Shown: positions 1 through 9,389 of the stretch, piece after piece
How positions within the stretch are numbered: position 1 is the first letter of the stretch
Layout of the letters: the number at the start of each line of letters is the position of its first letter
Source: an uncultured Bacteroidota bacterium
GTDB taxonomy: Bacteria > Bacteroidota > Bacteroidia > Chitinophagales > Chitinophagaceae
NCBI GenBank assembly: GCA_903929195.1
Contig: CAIYTT010000053.1
Coordinates: 1-35,983 of the forward strand
Direction of reading: 5' to 3'
DNA length: 35,983 bases
Made by a program: the position numbers and the translations under genes
Notes under the pieces: generated by a model
Databases searched by the model: none
Seen by the model: only the letters and a program-made list of their open reading frames with translations
Told to the model about the DNA's origin: nothing

Positions 1-443
1 TACACCACCAATTCTTTCTTAAACTCCTCAATACACTTATCTTCATTTTCTCTCATAAGCATTATATCTTCTTCATTTTTATCTTTATAACCACACAAAT
101 GCAAGATACCATGAAAAATAACTCGCATTAATTCATCTTCGTAATTTACTTCATATTTAATAGCATTTTCTTTTACTCTTTCAATACTTATATATATTTC
201 ACCAATTAAAATTAATTCGTCTATTTCACTAAGGTCAAAAGTAATAATATCGGTAAGTGTGTCGTGGTTTAGGTATTGTTTATTAAGTTGAAGTAAGAAA
301 TCATCATCGCAAAATATGTAATTTATTTGTGCCATTTTTATAGATTTCTTATGCTTTTTTATTACTTTATCTAAATAAGCAGATAACTTACGTTTGTTTT
401 TAAGCCCGGATTTTATTGCAGGTTCATGAAATTTAGCAGGCAT
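1..443 (-). CDS. ybeY: rRNA maturation endoribonuclease YbeY (3' end just outside the window)
   Basis: The frame is open from ATG at 443 to the left edge (147 codons plus the two bases TA), so the stop is probably the next base out. The protein has the YbeY pattern: a middle stretch LNHDTLTDIITFDLSEID, then the metal-binding signature HGILHLCGYKD at residues 111-121. YbeY is a zinc-dependent endoribonuclease that matures 16S rRNA 3' ends and takes part in ribosome quality control. The usual signature is HGxLHLxGYDH. Here the third ligand position is Asp121 instead of His, which I believe is a lineage variant rather than damage. A possible start at a later Met (residue 36, MAQINYIF) would cut off the basic N-terminal stretch. 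The gene is transcribed away from kmo. Confidence 0.93.
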   Translation of the reverse strand, partial: MPAKFHEPAIKSGLKNKRKLSAYLDKVIKKHKKSIKMAQINYIFCDDDFLLQLNKQYLNHDTLTDIITFDLSEIDELILIGEIYISIERVKENAIKYEVNYEDELMRVIFHGILHLCGYKDKNEEDIMLMRENEDKCIEEFKKELVV

Positions 444-530
444 ATATACTTATGTTTAGCAGCAAATGTCGTAATAAATATTCTATTATCCATAAACATA
501 AGATAATAATGAATTATATTAATCTTTTGT

Positions 531-559
531 TTGGTTTTTCAATGTGATAATTATCCTTG
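531..559 (+). promoter_or_regulatory. Probable promoter of kmo-recJ
   Basis: TTG at 531-533 and TATCCTTG at 552-559 are separated by 18 bases. This matches the Bacteroidota TTG-N19-TAnnTTTG pattern with one mismatch in the -7 box. Transcription would begin around 564, upstream of the ATG at 602, which favours that start over the TTG at 557. Confidence 0.4.
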
Positions 560-601
560 CAGTATTGCACTAATATTATTAATTTGCCCAAAAATGTATT
601 T

Positions 602-1975
602 ATGGTACGTAAGGTAACAATATTAGGAGCCGGTCTTGTTGGCTCTCTACTTTCTATAATTCTTCGCAAGCGTGGTTACGATGTTTCTTTATACGAACGG
701 CGTAAAGATATGCGTAGTGCAGCTATTGCTGCAGGCAAGTCAATCAATTTAGCTACAAGTGCCAGGGGGTGGAAGGCATTAGAAACTGCAGGATTAAAAA
801 ATGAAATTGAAGAATTGGCAATACCAATGTATGGCAGATGCCTGCATTTACTTGATGGAAGTACTGTTTTTCAACCCTACAGTAAAAATAATGAAGCCAT
901 CTATTCTGTTAGCCGGGGCGATTTAAATAAAAAATTAATGACTTTGGCAGAAAACTTGGGCGTTAATATCTATTTTGAACATAAGTGTGAACATGTAGAT
1001 GTAACAGAAAATAAATTATATTTTCAATTAGCCGATAAATCAAGCAAAACAATAGAAGCAGATTTATTATTTGGTGCAGATGGTGCATTTTCAGCCCTTC
1101 GCGAAAGCTATACGCATTTAAATAGAGTAAACTGCGACCAAAATTATCTTGAATATGGTTATAAGGAATTAGCAATTTTGCCCGGTAAGAATGGCGAATG
1201 GCTTTTAGAAAAAAATGCACTTCATATTTGGCCTCGTGGTAATTATATGCTTATTGCATTGCCTAATACAGATGCCACATTTACTTGCACACTTTTTTTA
1301 CCTTTTGAAGGTGAAATATCTTTTGAGAAGCTGAAAACGGAAGATGATGTTACTAATTTCTTTAATGAAAAATTTGCCGATGCAAAAGCTATCATGCCCG
1401 AATTATTAAAAGATTTCTTTACAAACCCTACAGCATCACTTATTACTACACATATAAGCCAATGGCATTTTGATGATAAAAGTGCATTAATTGGCGATGC
1501 TGCACATGCCATAGTTCCTTTTTACGGACAAGGTATGAACGCAGGGTTTGAAGATTGCAGTGTATTAAATACACTTTTGGATGATTACAGTGATAACTGG
1601 AATACTATTTTAGCCCAATATGAACAAAAAAGAAAACCCAATGGTAATGCGGTAGCAGCACTTGCTTTGCTTAACTTTGTGGAAATGCGGGATAAAGTTA
1701 GCGACCCTATGTTTTTAGAGCGTAAAAAGATAGAAAAAGAATTAGGTAAGCGATATCCTTCTCAATTTGTATCTATATACGAAATGGTTTCTTTTAGCCA
1801 TATTCCTTATGATACTGCATTACAGTGTATTAAAACACAAGATGCACTTTTGGAACAAATAATGAATGAAGGCGATTTTTTTACAAATATAAATAATAAA
1901 AAATTTGAGACAGTACTTGATAAATGGATAGTAGATTATCAGAATGCTGTACAACAATTAGATTTCGGAAAATGA
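602..1975 (+). CDS. kmo: Kynurenine 3-monooxygenase (FAD-dependent)
   Basis: This 457-residue flavoprotein hydroxylates L-kynurenine to 3-hydroxykynurenine with NADPH and O2, in tryptophan degradation or de novo NAD synthesis. Visible motifs are the Rossmann FAD-binding GAGLVG at residues 9-14, the ERR segment that closes the ADP-binding unit, and the second FAD motif in ALIGDAAHAIVPFYGQGMN, whose PFYGQGMNAGFEDC stretch is diagnostic of KMO within the aromatic hydroxylases. Length matches the family (about 450). I start at ATG 602 (MVRKVTILGAG), not at the upstream in-frame TTG 557, because the FAD fold begins at once and the putative promoter overlaps 557. No kynureninase or 3-hydroxyanthranilate dioxygenase gene lies in the window. 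The stop overlaps the recJ start (ATGA). Confidence 0.95.
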   Translation: MVRKVTILGAGLVGSLLSIILRKRGYDVSLYERRKDMRSAAIAAGKSINLATSARGWKALETAGLKNEIEELAIPMYGRCLHLLDGSTVFQPYSKNNEAIYSVSRGDLNKKLMTLAENLGVNIYFEHKCEHVDVTENKLYFQLADKSSKTIEADLLFGADGAFSALRESYTHLNRVNCDQNYLEYGYKELAILPGKNGEWLLEKNALHIWPRGNYMLIALPNTDATFTCTLFLPFEGEISFEKLKTEDDVTNFFNEKFADAKAIMPELLKDFFTNPTASLITTHISQWHFDDKSALIGDAAHAIVPFYGQGMNAGFEDCSVLNTLLDDYSDNWNTILAQYEQKRKPNGNAVAALALLNFVEMRDKVSDPMFLERKKIEKELGKRYPSQFVSIYEMVSFSHIPYDTALQCIKTQDALLEQIMNEGDFFTNINNKKFETVLDKWIVDYQNAVQQLDFGK

Positions 1976-3681
1976 AGGTAGATAAACGGTGGAAAATTAA
2001 AAATGCTGATGCTGAAAAGGTAAATAACTTAACTAATGCACTACATATACATCCTATATTATGTAAATTATTAGCAATAAGAGGTGTAGATGATTACGAA
2101 TCTGCAAAAAGATTTTTCAGACCGGAATTAAGTCAATTACATGACCCATTCCTGATGAAAGGAATGAAAAAATCTGTAGAACGAATTACAGAGGCTATGG
2201 AATGGCACGAGAGAATATTAGTGTATGGTGATTATGATGTAGATGGAACAACGGCAGTTGCGTTATTATATTCTTTTTTAAAAGCTAATTATAAAGGTGA
2301 GCTTGGTTACTATATACCACATCGTTACAGAGAGGGTTATGGTGTGTCTCAGCAAGGAATAGAGTTTGCACGTAATAACGGTTATACTTTAATTATTACT
2401 TTAGATTGTGGTATAAAATCTGCAGAACCTGTAGCTTATGCTCTATCTTTAGGTATAGACATGATTATTTGCGACCACCACATGCCCGATGAGCATATAC
2501 CACACGCTTATGCCATATTAAACCCCAAACAAGAAGACTGCCCATATCCTTTTAAAGAGCTTAGTGGCTGTGGTATTGGTTTTAAATTAGCACAAGCATT
2601 AGCCATTCATTGGAAAGTATCAATGGATAGTGTCTATAAATACTTAGATTTAGTAGTTACTAGTATTGCAGCAGATATTGTACCTATAGACGGTGAAAAT
2701 AGAATATTAGCTTTTTACGGTATTAGAAAAATTAATTCATCTCCCTGTTTGGCAATTGAAACGCTAAAGGAATTAGGTGGAGTGAAACGCGAGATGACGG
2801 TATCAGACCTTGTTTTTGTAATTGGACCTCGAGTTAATGCAGCCGGCAGAATGGATGATGCACGCAAAGCTGTAGAGTTTTTTATAGAAACAGACCCGGC
2901 AAAAATTGTTGAGCTTGCAGCAGCACTGCATTCTGATAATTTTGACAGGAAGGAAGTGGATAAAATCATAACGGACGAAGCCCTTGCAATAATGCAAAAT
3001 GACACCGATTTAATTGGCCGTAAATCTACAGTATTATATAGACCTCATTGGCATAAAGGGGTTGTGGGTATTGTTGCCTCTAGGCTTATAGACCATTACT
3101 ATCGCCCTACAATTATACTTACCTCATCTAATGGTAAAGCAAGTGGGTCGGCAAGGTCTGTGTCCGGTTTTAATATTTACGAAGCTGTCCATGCTTGCCG
3201 CCATTTATTAAACAATTACGGTGGTCATTTTTATGCCGCAGGTATGACGCTGGAGGAAGATAGGGTAAATGAATTTATACATAAATTTGAAGAGGTGGTA
3301 GCCAACTCTATTACCGAAGAACAACAGGTTCCCGAAATAGAGATAGATGCAGAAATTCCACTTTCTTTAGTAAAACAGTCTTTCTTTAATATTATAAAAC
3401 AATTTGAGCCTTTTGGACCGGGCAATATGAAACCTGTTTTTATCACCAGGAGGCTGCAAGACTTTCAGGGTAATTCTGTAATAGTTAAAGACATACATTT
3501 AAAATTGTCAGCCCATCAAGGTAACGGTACTATTGTAGAAGGTATCGGTTTTAATATGGCAGAGAAATATGAAATTGTAAGGAATGGATTATTTGATATG
3601 GTTTATAACATTGATGAAAATGAACATAATGGACATACTAAAATACAAATAAAAGTAATTGATTTACGAGCAAGTAATTAG
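1972..3681 (+). CDS. recJ: Single-stranded-DNA-specific exonuclease RecJ
   Basis: RecJ is a 5'-3' single-strand exonuclease used in recombination and mismatch/base-excision repair. The 569-residue protein carries the DHH phosphoesterase motifs: DYDVDG at residues 87-92, LDCGIKS near 145 and CDHHMP with D168-H169-H170. The DHHA1 motif GGHFYAAGMTL and a C-terminal OB-like domain follow (EPFGPGNMKPVF), in the usual RecJ order and length. The open frame extends upstream to 1924, but the ATG at 1972 overlaps the kmo stop as ATGA. This 4-base overlap is typical of translational coupling and places the start right before a normal RecJ N-terminus. Pairing with kmo is probably positional rather than functional. 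Confidence 0.95.
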   Translation: MKVDKRWKIKNADAEKVNNLTNALHIHPILCKLLAIRGVDDYESAKRFFRPELSQLHDPFLMKGMKKSVERITEAMEWHERILVYGDYDVDGTTAVALLYSFLKANYKGELGYYIPHRYREGYGVSQQGIEFARNNGYTLIITLDCGIKSAEPVAYALSLGIDMIICDHHMPDEHIPHAYAILNPKQEDCPYPFKELSGCGIGFKLAQALAIHWKVSMDSVYKYLDLVVTSIAADIVPIDGENRILAFYGIRKINSSPCLAIETLKELGGVKREMTVSDLVFVIGPRVNAAGRMDDARKAVEFFIETDPAKIVELAAALHSDNFDRKEVDKIITDEALAIMQNDTDLIGRKSTVLYRPHWHKGVVGIVASRLIDHYYRPTIILTSSNGKASGSARSVSGFNIYEAVHACRHLLNNYGGHFYAAGMTLEEDRVNEFIHKFEEVVANSITEEQQVPEIEIDAEIPLSLVKQSFFNIIKQFEPFGPGNMKPVFITRRLQDFQGNSVIVKDIHLKLSAHQGNGTIVEGIGFNMAEKYEIVRNGLFDMVYNIDENEHNGHTKIQIKVIDLRASN

Positions 3682-3799
3682 ATGTTTAAAAAGCCAAAGA
3701 ATATTAATTATTAAAATCGCTTTTTCCCCTTTTTTACATTTTCAACTATTACTGAAAAATACTTAGTTTTAGCAAAAAGTTAGTTTTTCTAAATTTAAG

Positions 3800-4261
3800 A
3801 TGAATACTGATAATAATGAAGAAATAGTTGATACCATCTTTCCTGAAATAAATTTTATTTATGTAGGATTTTGGAAGAGGTTATTGGCTCTTATTATTGA
3901 TGAATTAATACTAATAATTATTTGTTTACTTATTTACTTTGCTTTAAGTAGTGGACAAACATATAAAAATGATGTTTTATTCTTGTTTATAATAGCCTGT
4001 ATATTAGTGCAATGGCTTTATTTTGCCTATTTTGAATCAAGCGAATTGCAGGCTACAATTGGGAAGCAACTGTTAAAAATAAAAGTAACAAATATATATG
4101 GTTATAAAATTTAATTTGAAAAAGCTAGTGGCAGATTATTAGGCAAAATTATATCAGCTGTGTTTTTATTTATAGGTTATTTTGCTGTATTTTTTAATAG
4201 TAAAAAACAAGCTTGGCACGATAAAATGGTCAATACCGTAGTTGTTGAAAATGAATTATGA
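3800..4261 (+). pseudogene. RDD family membrane protein, interrupted by an in-frame TAA
   Basis: The first 104 codons encode an RDD-type protein: GFWKRLLALIIDELIL (with the Arg and Asp of the RDD motif), two hydrophobic helices at about residues 30-50 and 60-78, and QATIGKQLLKIKVTN. A TAA stop at 4112-4114 ends the frame. Without any shift, the same frame then continues for 48 more codons with the expected third segment (FEKASGRLLGKIIS, a helix, then KKQAWHDKMVNTVVV) to TGA at 4259-4261. The stop sits where family members usually read Ser in KISFxKA, so one C-to-A change in TCA would explain it. The product as it stands lacks its last transmembrane helix. RDD proteins are poorly defined membrane proteins, some implicated in ion exchange. 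Confidence 0.85.
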
Positions 4262-4556
4262 AAATAAATTTTTTATTTATAATATATAAATAATATGTTA
4301 TGATTGGTTAATAATGTAAGACAAACTCTTTTGGAACTTATAATTAGGGTTTATGGCAAATAAATGTAAGTTTTGCTGAAAAGAGTAAAATCATACATTC
4401 AATAAAATACCTAAAAAAATGTAATGCAATTTATAAACAAATACCATAAATATTCATATTGTTGCGGCATAAGTTTGCCTATTGTTATTATTTCGTTTTT
4501 TGTAAAAATAATCGCAACTTCTGGTTATGAAAAATAAAATAAGTTTCGATATCTTT
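4262..4556. other. AT-rich intergenic region
   Basis: This 295-base spacer separates the broken RDD gene (plus) from the end of the propeller gene (minus). I see no open frame, tRNA or convincing hairpin terminator in it. Confidence 0.6.
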
Positions 4557-7500
4557 TTATTCTTTTATAACTTTTTTTACAAATTTTTCTCCTTTCTCAT
4601 TAATTGCAGTTACCAAATAAACGCCACTTTTTAAATTTGAAATATCTAATTCGGCATTAAACATATCGTTTTGTATAGAACAATTTTGGGAAATTAGTAT
4701 TCTACCTAACATATCGAAACAGGTAATCAAAACATTTTTACCTTCAAAATCATTTCCTTTCACCGCAAGCCAATTAGAAGCAGGATTAGGGGAGACAGTA
4801 AATGTATCATCGGATTTAGAAGTAGTATTTATTTTTGTTGGAGGATGTATCATTCTTAAATTCACATTATCTATGTATATCATTTGACCATAATGTCCAA
4901 TATTATCAAACGCTAATTCAATACTATTTCCCAAATAAGCATTTAGTGATATGGAATCTGTACGCCATTGAGTGTGTGTAGGAATAAAATATACGGTAGT
5001 ATCGGGTGCTGTTGCCAAGTAAGATGAATCTTTAGAATAGATAGGTGTCCATGTTCTTTCGCAGTCAGTCGAAATATCTACTGCCAGAGTATCTTTATAA
5101 CCCGGATAATAAGCATAAGCTACATCAAATTTCAAATAGGCTGATAATGCTAATCCAAGATCTATTCTTGGCATAATAATTCTGTCGTGCCTACCCCCGG
5201 CATCATTATTGAAATTATTAAAACTAATACACCGGCTGCTTAAGCCGTAGCCACCAATTGTATCTGTTTGTAACCAGTTATTACCGCTTTGCGATTGTTC
5301 TTGCCACAATGCAGGTGGAAATAAAGAACTTTCGAAACCTTCGTAAATAACAGCAGTATCACCGGCAGATACATTAATATAATTATAAACATGAATAGTG
5401 TCATTTCCATATAATCCAAATACAGTAAGCGTTGCATCATACAACCCTGCTGTTGTATAAATAACCGTTGGGCTGTCTGCAATGGATGAAGAAGGAGTAC
5501 CTCCGGGAAAATTCCAAATAAAAGAAGTAATACTACCGTATAAATTTTTATAATACTTTATAGTATCACCTATACATAAATAGTTTTTAGTACTTGTGAA
5601 AGAACCCGAAGGAGGTAGATTATTTTGTATGTTACATTCCCATGCACCCCTGCCATAAGTAGATAGCCTTAAAATGCTTGCCGATGTTCCATCATTATAG
5701 GTCATCATGTCTGTTATATTGGCAACTGTAGGCAACCGATGCGTAATTGACCAACTTGTAGATGTAATATCTTTATAATAAACATAGCTTCCGGCACAAA
5801 CAAATAGTCTTTCAGTTGCAGAATAGTCATCAGAAATTACTTTCAAAATATTTAGAGGAGGTAAATCATAAGTAATATTAGACCATGTAACTCCTTTATC
5901 GGTAGAGCGATATAAAGAATCGCCACAACTAAGATATACCAAATTTGGGTTGTGTTTGTTTGTAGTAATACTGGTCATAATAGTTGTAGGGGCGGGTGTA
6001 AACAAAACCATAAAAACAGGTGTTGTTGCCAATGCATTATCGCATCTTAATAAATGCCCGTTGTTTGTAACAGCATATAAAGTGTTACTATCTGCTTTGC
6101 AAGATTCAAGGCTTTTAATATTTTCACCAAGGGTAAATAGAAAATTCCATGTAGGGGTAGAATTATCAATATTTCTTGTTCTCCAGATGGTATCAGTTGC
6201 CAAAAAAGCTGTTTGACGTATTAAAGCCGGAAAATCAATATGAAATTCAGGATTGGTTGTAAAAGGAGGATTATAAGAATAATCGCCACTTAGAGGACTA
6301 AGATTACGTCTATTTCCATTATCATAAAATACAGTGCCGGTAGTTGAATAATTGATACCACATCTTGCACCCCAATCACCCCCACGGTTACATTTCCAAT
6401 TGCCATTATAAAATAATTCTCCGTTATCTTGCGTACCTGCACTTATTAATTGCCGGTAGATAGGGCTTTGTGCTGCATGATACATTTCTGTGGCTGCTAA
6501 TCCGTCACACCTCGGTGTCCATGTAGTAGCAAGTGTATCAGTTGAAACCCAAACACCACCGTCATTTGCATTAAATCTTAGATTTGGGTTATAAGGGTCA
6601 AATTCCAAATCGTGCATATCGGTATGTATTTGATTCCACCATTGGGTACGCCAACTCCATGTTAAGCCACCGTCAATAGACCTCCAGACACAATGCGAAC
6701 CCAATAATAATTCATTTGCATTGGTAGGGCTAACTGTAAAATTAAAATTATAATATCCCTGCGAACCCGAAGTTACAGTTGAATCATAACACACAATACA
6801 TTGCGAATCGCTGCTGTAAATTGTAGTAAAAGAATTTCCGCCGTTAATGGATTTCATTATTTGACCGTATCCACCCGTTGTTCCTAAATAAACCAAATTA
6901 GTATCTGCAGGTGTTACTGCTATTCTCATACCTTCATTGCCGGCAGGCACAATTATGCCACTGGTAATTATGCTCCATGTTGAACCCATATCGGTACTTT
7001 TAAAAAAATGATAACCGGTTGCAGCATAGAGTACAGAATTACTGTTCGGACGTTTTTGCATGCTTTTCAATGCACCACTATCTAATGTTTCTGTCCACGT
7101 AGCACCGCCATCCATTGTTTTCCAAATGCCATCGTCTGTTGCAGCTATTACAGATAGATGATTTGTAGGGTCCATAATAATATCTATAGCCATACGATTT
7201 CCTATACTTATATTAGCAGGATTCCAGTTTAAGCCACCATTAGTGCTTTTATACATACCATACCAATCACTATAATAGTTTTGGTCGCCAGTACTTAAAT
7301 AAAGAATACTGTCATTGGTATAGTCAATACAAACAGCAGAACAAGCAGTTGTGGGTAACATTTCTGTGCCGGGAGTAGGGGTCCATGTTCTGCCTGTATC
7401 ATGAGTTATAAATAAACCACCCGATGAACTAACTGCATAAATAATGGCAGGATTTGTGGGGTGGAATTTAATTTGGCTTACCCTACCCATCCCGTTCACC

Positions 7501-7625
7501 TGTCCGGTTACATTTATAGGAAAAGGTATAGGCCCGGTATTACTCCAGTTTCCAACTACCGGTTGACTGAATGAATTTAAAAAAATGAAAGTAAAAAAAC
7601 AAGATAAAAGTAAAAAATGTTTCAT
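4557..7625 (-). CDS. Secreted Asp-box (VPS10/sortilin-like) beta-propeller protein with PKD and T9SS sorting domains
   Basis: This 1022-residue exported protein starts with a signal peptide (about 1-20, LLLSCFFTFIFLNSFSQ). About residues 25-660 hold many Asp-box repeats of the form S-x-D-x-G-x-T-W (KSTNGGLNWNP, KTMDGGATWTE, KSTDMGSTWS, RSIDGGLTWSW, RSTDKGVTWSN), as in sialidase/VPS10 propellers. A PKD domain follows (about 665-755, with SFIWNFPGGTP and YTTAGLYDATLTV), then a jelly-roll/MAM-like segment (about 760-930, beginning YEGFESSLFPPALW). The end is a T9SS type A sorting domain (about 945-1022: FTVSPNPASNWLAV, then DISNLKSGVYLV, then KKVIKE). The protein is expected on the cell surface or outside. 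No catalytic residues are recognised, so it may be a binding protein or glycan-active enzyme. It lies 13 bases downstream of the small secreted protein gene. Confidence 0.88.
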   Translation of the reverse strand: MKHFLLLSCFFTFIFLNSFSQPVVGNWSNTGPIPFPINVTGQVNGMGRVSQIKFHPTNPAIIYAVSSSGGLFITHDTGRTWTPTPGTEMLPTTACSAVCIDYTNDSILYLSTGDQNYYSDWYGMYKSTNGGLNWNPANISIGNRMAIDIIMDPTNHLSVIAATDDGIWKTMDGGATWTETLDSGALKSMQKRPNSNSVLYAATGYHFFKSTDMGSTWSIITSGIIVPAGNEGMRIAVTPADTNLVYLGTTGGYGQIMKSINGGNSFTTIYSSDSQCIVCYDSTVTSGSQGYYNFNFTVSPTNANELLLGSHCVWRSIDGGLTWSWRTQWWNQIHTDMHDLEFDPYNPNLRFNANDGGVWVSTDTLATTWTPRCDGLAATEMYHAAQSPIYRQLISAGTQDNGELFYNGNWKCNRGGDWGARCGINYSTTGTVFYDNGNRRNLSPLSGDYSYNPPFTTNPEFHIDFPALIRQTAFLATDTIWRTRNIDNSTPTWNFLFTLGENIKSLESCKADSNTLYAVTNNGHLLRCDNALATTPVFMVLFTPAPTTIMTSITTNKHNPNLVYLSCGDSLYRSTDKGVTWSNITYDLPPLNILKVISDDYSATERLFVCAGSYVYYKDITSTSWSITHRLPTVANITDMMTYNDGTSASILRLSTYGRGAWECNIQNNLPPSGSFTSTKNYLCIGDTIKYYKNLYGSITSFIWNFPGGTPSSSIADSPTVIYTTAGLYDATLTVFGLYGNDTIHVYNYINVSAGDTAVIYEGFESSLFPPALWQEQSQSGNNWLQTDTIGGYGLSSRCISFNNFNNDAGGRHDRIIMPRIDLGLALSAYLKFDVAYAYYPGYKDTLAVDISTDCERTWTPIYSKDSSYLATAPDTTVYFIPTHTQWRTDSISLNAYLGNSIELAFDNIGHYGQMIYIDNVNLRMIHPPTKINTTSKSDDTFTVSPNPASNWLAVKGNDFEGKNVLITCFDMLGRILISQNCSIQNDMFNAELDISNLKSGVYLVTAINEKGEKFVKKVIKE

Positions 7626-7638
7626 GTATATACTATTT

Positions 7639-8043
7639 TTATTTAGATTTTTGTTGAGCCCATATTTTTAACCTTTCACTTGGTGTAAGGATATGTCCGT
7701 TTTGTTGCACATAGGGTAGCATCATATCATGCCAATGTTCATATTTTTTAACTTCAATTCGCATTTTATTTTCCTGCTCCAATTTCTTTCTTTCTTTTTT
7801 AGTTGGAAATTTATCATTTTTATCTTTTTCTCCTATTATTTCGTGTTCCCCGGCAGGTTTTTTATGTACTGAAAAGTAGAGTTTATAAGCTTTTTCTACT
7901 TCAAAAAAGTTTGTTGTAGTGTCCTTAATCATTTCTATCCATAACGGATTTTTGGTATAATCTTTATCTGAAAATACTTTGGGTTGGGCAGAAAGACGAA
8001 TAAAAACTAAAATGCAAACTATAAATAGGAACCCTTGTTTCAT
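7639..8043 (-). CDS. Small secreted protein of unknown function, upstream of the propeller gene
   Basis: The 134-residue product has an N-terminal signal peptide (MKQGFLFIVCILVFIRLSAQP, cleavage expected after SAQ) and a Lys/Glu-rich mature part with KFPTKKERKKLEQENKMR, a likely helix. It includes two Trp-containing stretches (NPLWIEMIKD and YEHWHDMMLPY). I do not recognise the family. The frame opens at TTG 8064, but ATG 8043 is preferred: it gives a clean signal peptide, and a -7-like box occupies 8062-8069. It is the first gene of a unit with the T9SS propeller protein, so a partner or accessory role is inferred from position only. Confidence 0.65.
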   Translation of the reverse strand: MKQGFLFIVCILVFIRLSAQPKVFSDKDYTKNPLWIEMIKDTTTNFFEVEKAYKLYFSVHKKPAGEHEIIGEKDKNDKFPTKKERKKLEQENKMRIEVKKYEHWHDMMLPYVQQNGHILTPSERLKIWAQQKSK

Positions 8044-8061
8044 ATTATTTACTTTTTTAAA

Positions 8062-8069
8062 CAAAATTA
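8062..8069 (-). promoter_or_regulatory. Candidate -7 box for the secreted-protein/propeller unit
   Basis: Read on the minus strand the sequence is TAATTTTG, a full match to TAnnTTTG, ending 18 bases before the ATG at 8043. No matching TTG element is seen about 19 bases upstream, so support is moderate. Confidence 0.4.
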
Positions 8070-8271
8070 GTTACAACTTTTTGAAAGTATCATTATATGA
8101 ATATTAAATCCCAAACTTTCTTAATAATTTTATTGTTCTACATGCTGATAACAGGATATACACCAAAACAAGCTGAATTGCGCCTATATTATTGGTAAAA
8201 ACTCCTAAACCTCAATACCAATCAGCTTTCTAAAAATAATTATTATAATAATTATAATGATAAATACATAG

Positions 8272-8279
8272 TAACTTTG
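8272..8279 (+). promoter_or_regulatory. Candidate -7 box for the Rpn-family gene
   Basis: TAACTTTG matches the Bacteroidota TAnnTTTG consensus and lies 19 bases before the ATG at 8299. A -33 TTG is not evident. Confidence 0.4.
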
Positions 8280-8298
8280 CTTAATAAATATTTAAAGA

Positions 8299-9177
8299 AT
8301 GGCAGGTGTATATGTAAACCCTTTTACAGATTTCGGTTTTAAAAAAATATTTGGTGAAGAAGCAAGTAAACCTATTTTACTTGATTTTCTGAATGCATTA
8401 TTGGGCGATGAAGAAGGACAAATAACGGAATTATGGTTTAAAAATAATGAACAATTAGGGCATAGTGGCGAAGCCAAAGGAGTGATATTTGATATATATT
8501 GCGAGAAGGAGAGTGGCGAAAAATTTATTGTAGAATTACAAAAAAACAAACAAGACTGGTTTAAAGAACGTGCTGTTTATTACGCAACCTTCCCTATACA
8601 AGAGCAAGTAACAAAAGGCGACCCCAAATACGAACTAAAAGCTGTTTACTGCATAGGCATACTTGATTTTATTTTTATAGATTTTGAGACACAAGACGAA
8701 AAAACAGCTTGGAAACATGAAATAAAACTAAAAAATCAATTTGGAAATACCTTTTATGATAAACTTACTTTTCTATTCCTTGTAATGCCTAACTTTAATA
8801 AAAAAGAAGAAGAATTATACACCCGTTTAGATAAATGGTTGTATTTTATTAAAAACCTTGACGACTTCCAGACCATACCACAAATATTTAAAAACGAAGT
8901 TGTGTTTACAGAAGCCTTTAAAAAAGCAGAAATTGCAAAAATGACGGTTGCTGATTTTTATATATACCAAAGAAATATGAGGGCTTTTATGGACTATGAC
9001 GGTATAAGAAATTATGATTTAAGAATAACCAGAGAAAAAGCCATAGAAGAAACTACTATTAAAGTGGAAAAAGAAACGATGATTAAAATAGCTAAAGCAA
9101 TGATAGATATTGGAGTTGAAATTAAAACAATAATACAATCTACAGGGTTAACAGAGGACGAAATAAATGATATATAA
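8299..9177 (+). CDS. Rpn family recombination-promoting nuclease / PD-(D/E)XK nuclease family transposase
   Basis: The 292-residue protein opens with the family hallmark NPFTDFGFKKIFGEE and DFLNALL. The nuclease core follows: D65 in VIFDIYCE, E79-x-Q81 in FIVELQKNK, then ERAVYYATFPIQEQ. This is the PD-(D/E)XK pattern of the Rpn (YhgA-like) group. Members cut DNA and promote RecA-independent recombination; many are annotated as putative transposases. Length is normal, and the C-terminal helical region (EKAIEETTIKVEKETMIKIAKAM) is typical. No inverted repeats flank it, so it is a stand-alone gene with its own promoter box rather than an insertion sequence. Confidence 0.88.
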   Translation: MAGVYVNPFTDFGFKKIFGEEASKPILLDFLNALLGDEEGQITELWFKNNEQLGHSGEAKGVIFDIYCEKESGEKFIVELQKNKQDWFKERAVYYATFPIQEQVTKGDPKYELKAVYCIGILDFIFIDFETQDEKTAWKHEIKLKNQFGNTFYDKLTFLFLVMPNFNKKEEELYTRLDKWLYFIKNLDDFQTIPQIFKNEVVFTEAFKKAEIAKMTVADFYIYQRNMRAFMDYDGIRNYDLRITREKAIEETTIKVEKETMIKIAKAMIDIGVEIKTIIQSTGLTEDEINDI

Positions 9178-9342
9178 TTTTACCATACTAAAATCTAAAC
9201 TATATAAAGTTATAAAACAATATGTAATTATTAAAGTATAAACAATACTGTGTTTTTGTGCAATTTGTTGTTTAAATTATTAAAATTTAAATGCAATAAG
9301 TTCAATCTATTAATTTATCATTTTTTTAAATTCAATAAATAA

Positions 9343-9371
9343 TTGTAGAAATAAAAAAATGATTACCTTTG
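9343..9371 (+). promoter_or_regulatory. Promoter of tRNA-His
   Basis: TTG at 9343-9345 and TACCTTTG at 9364-9371 are 18 bases apart, a good Bacteroidota promoter. The predicted start lies about 14 bases before the mature tRNA 5' end. Confidence 0.65.
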
Positions 9372-9389
9372 CCGTTCAGAAAATTGCAT

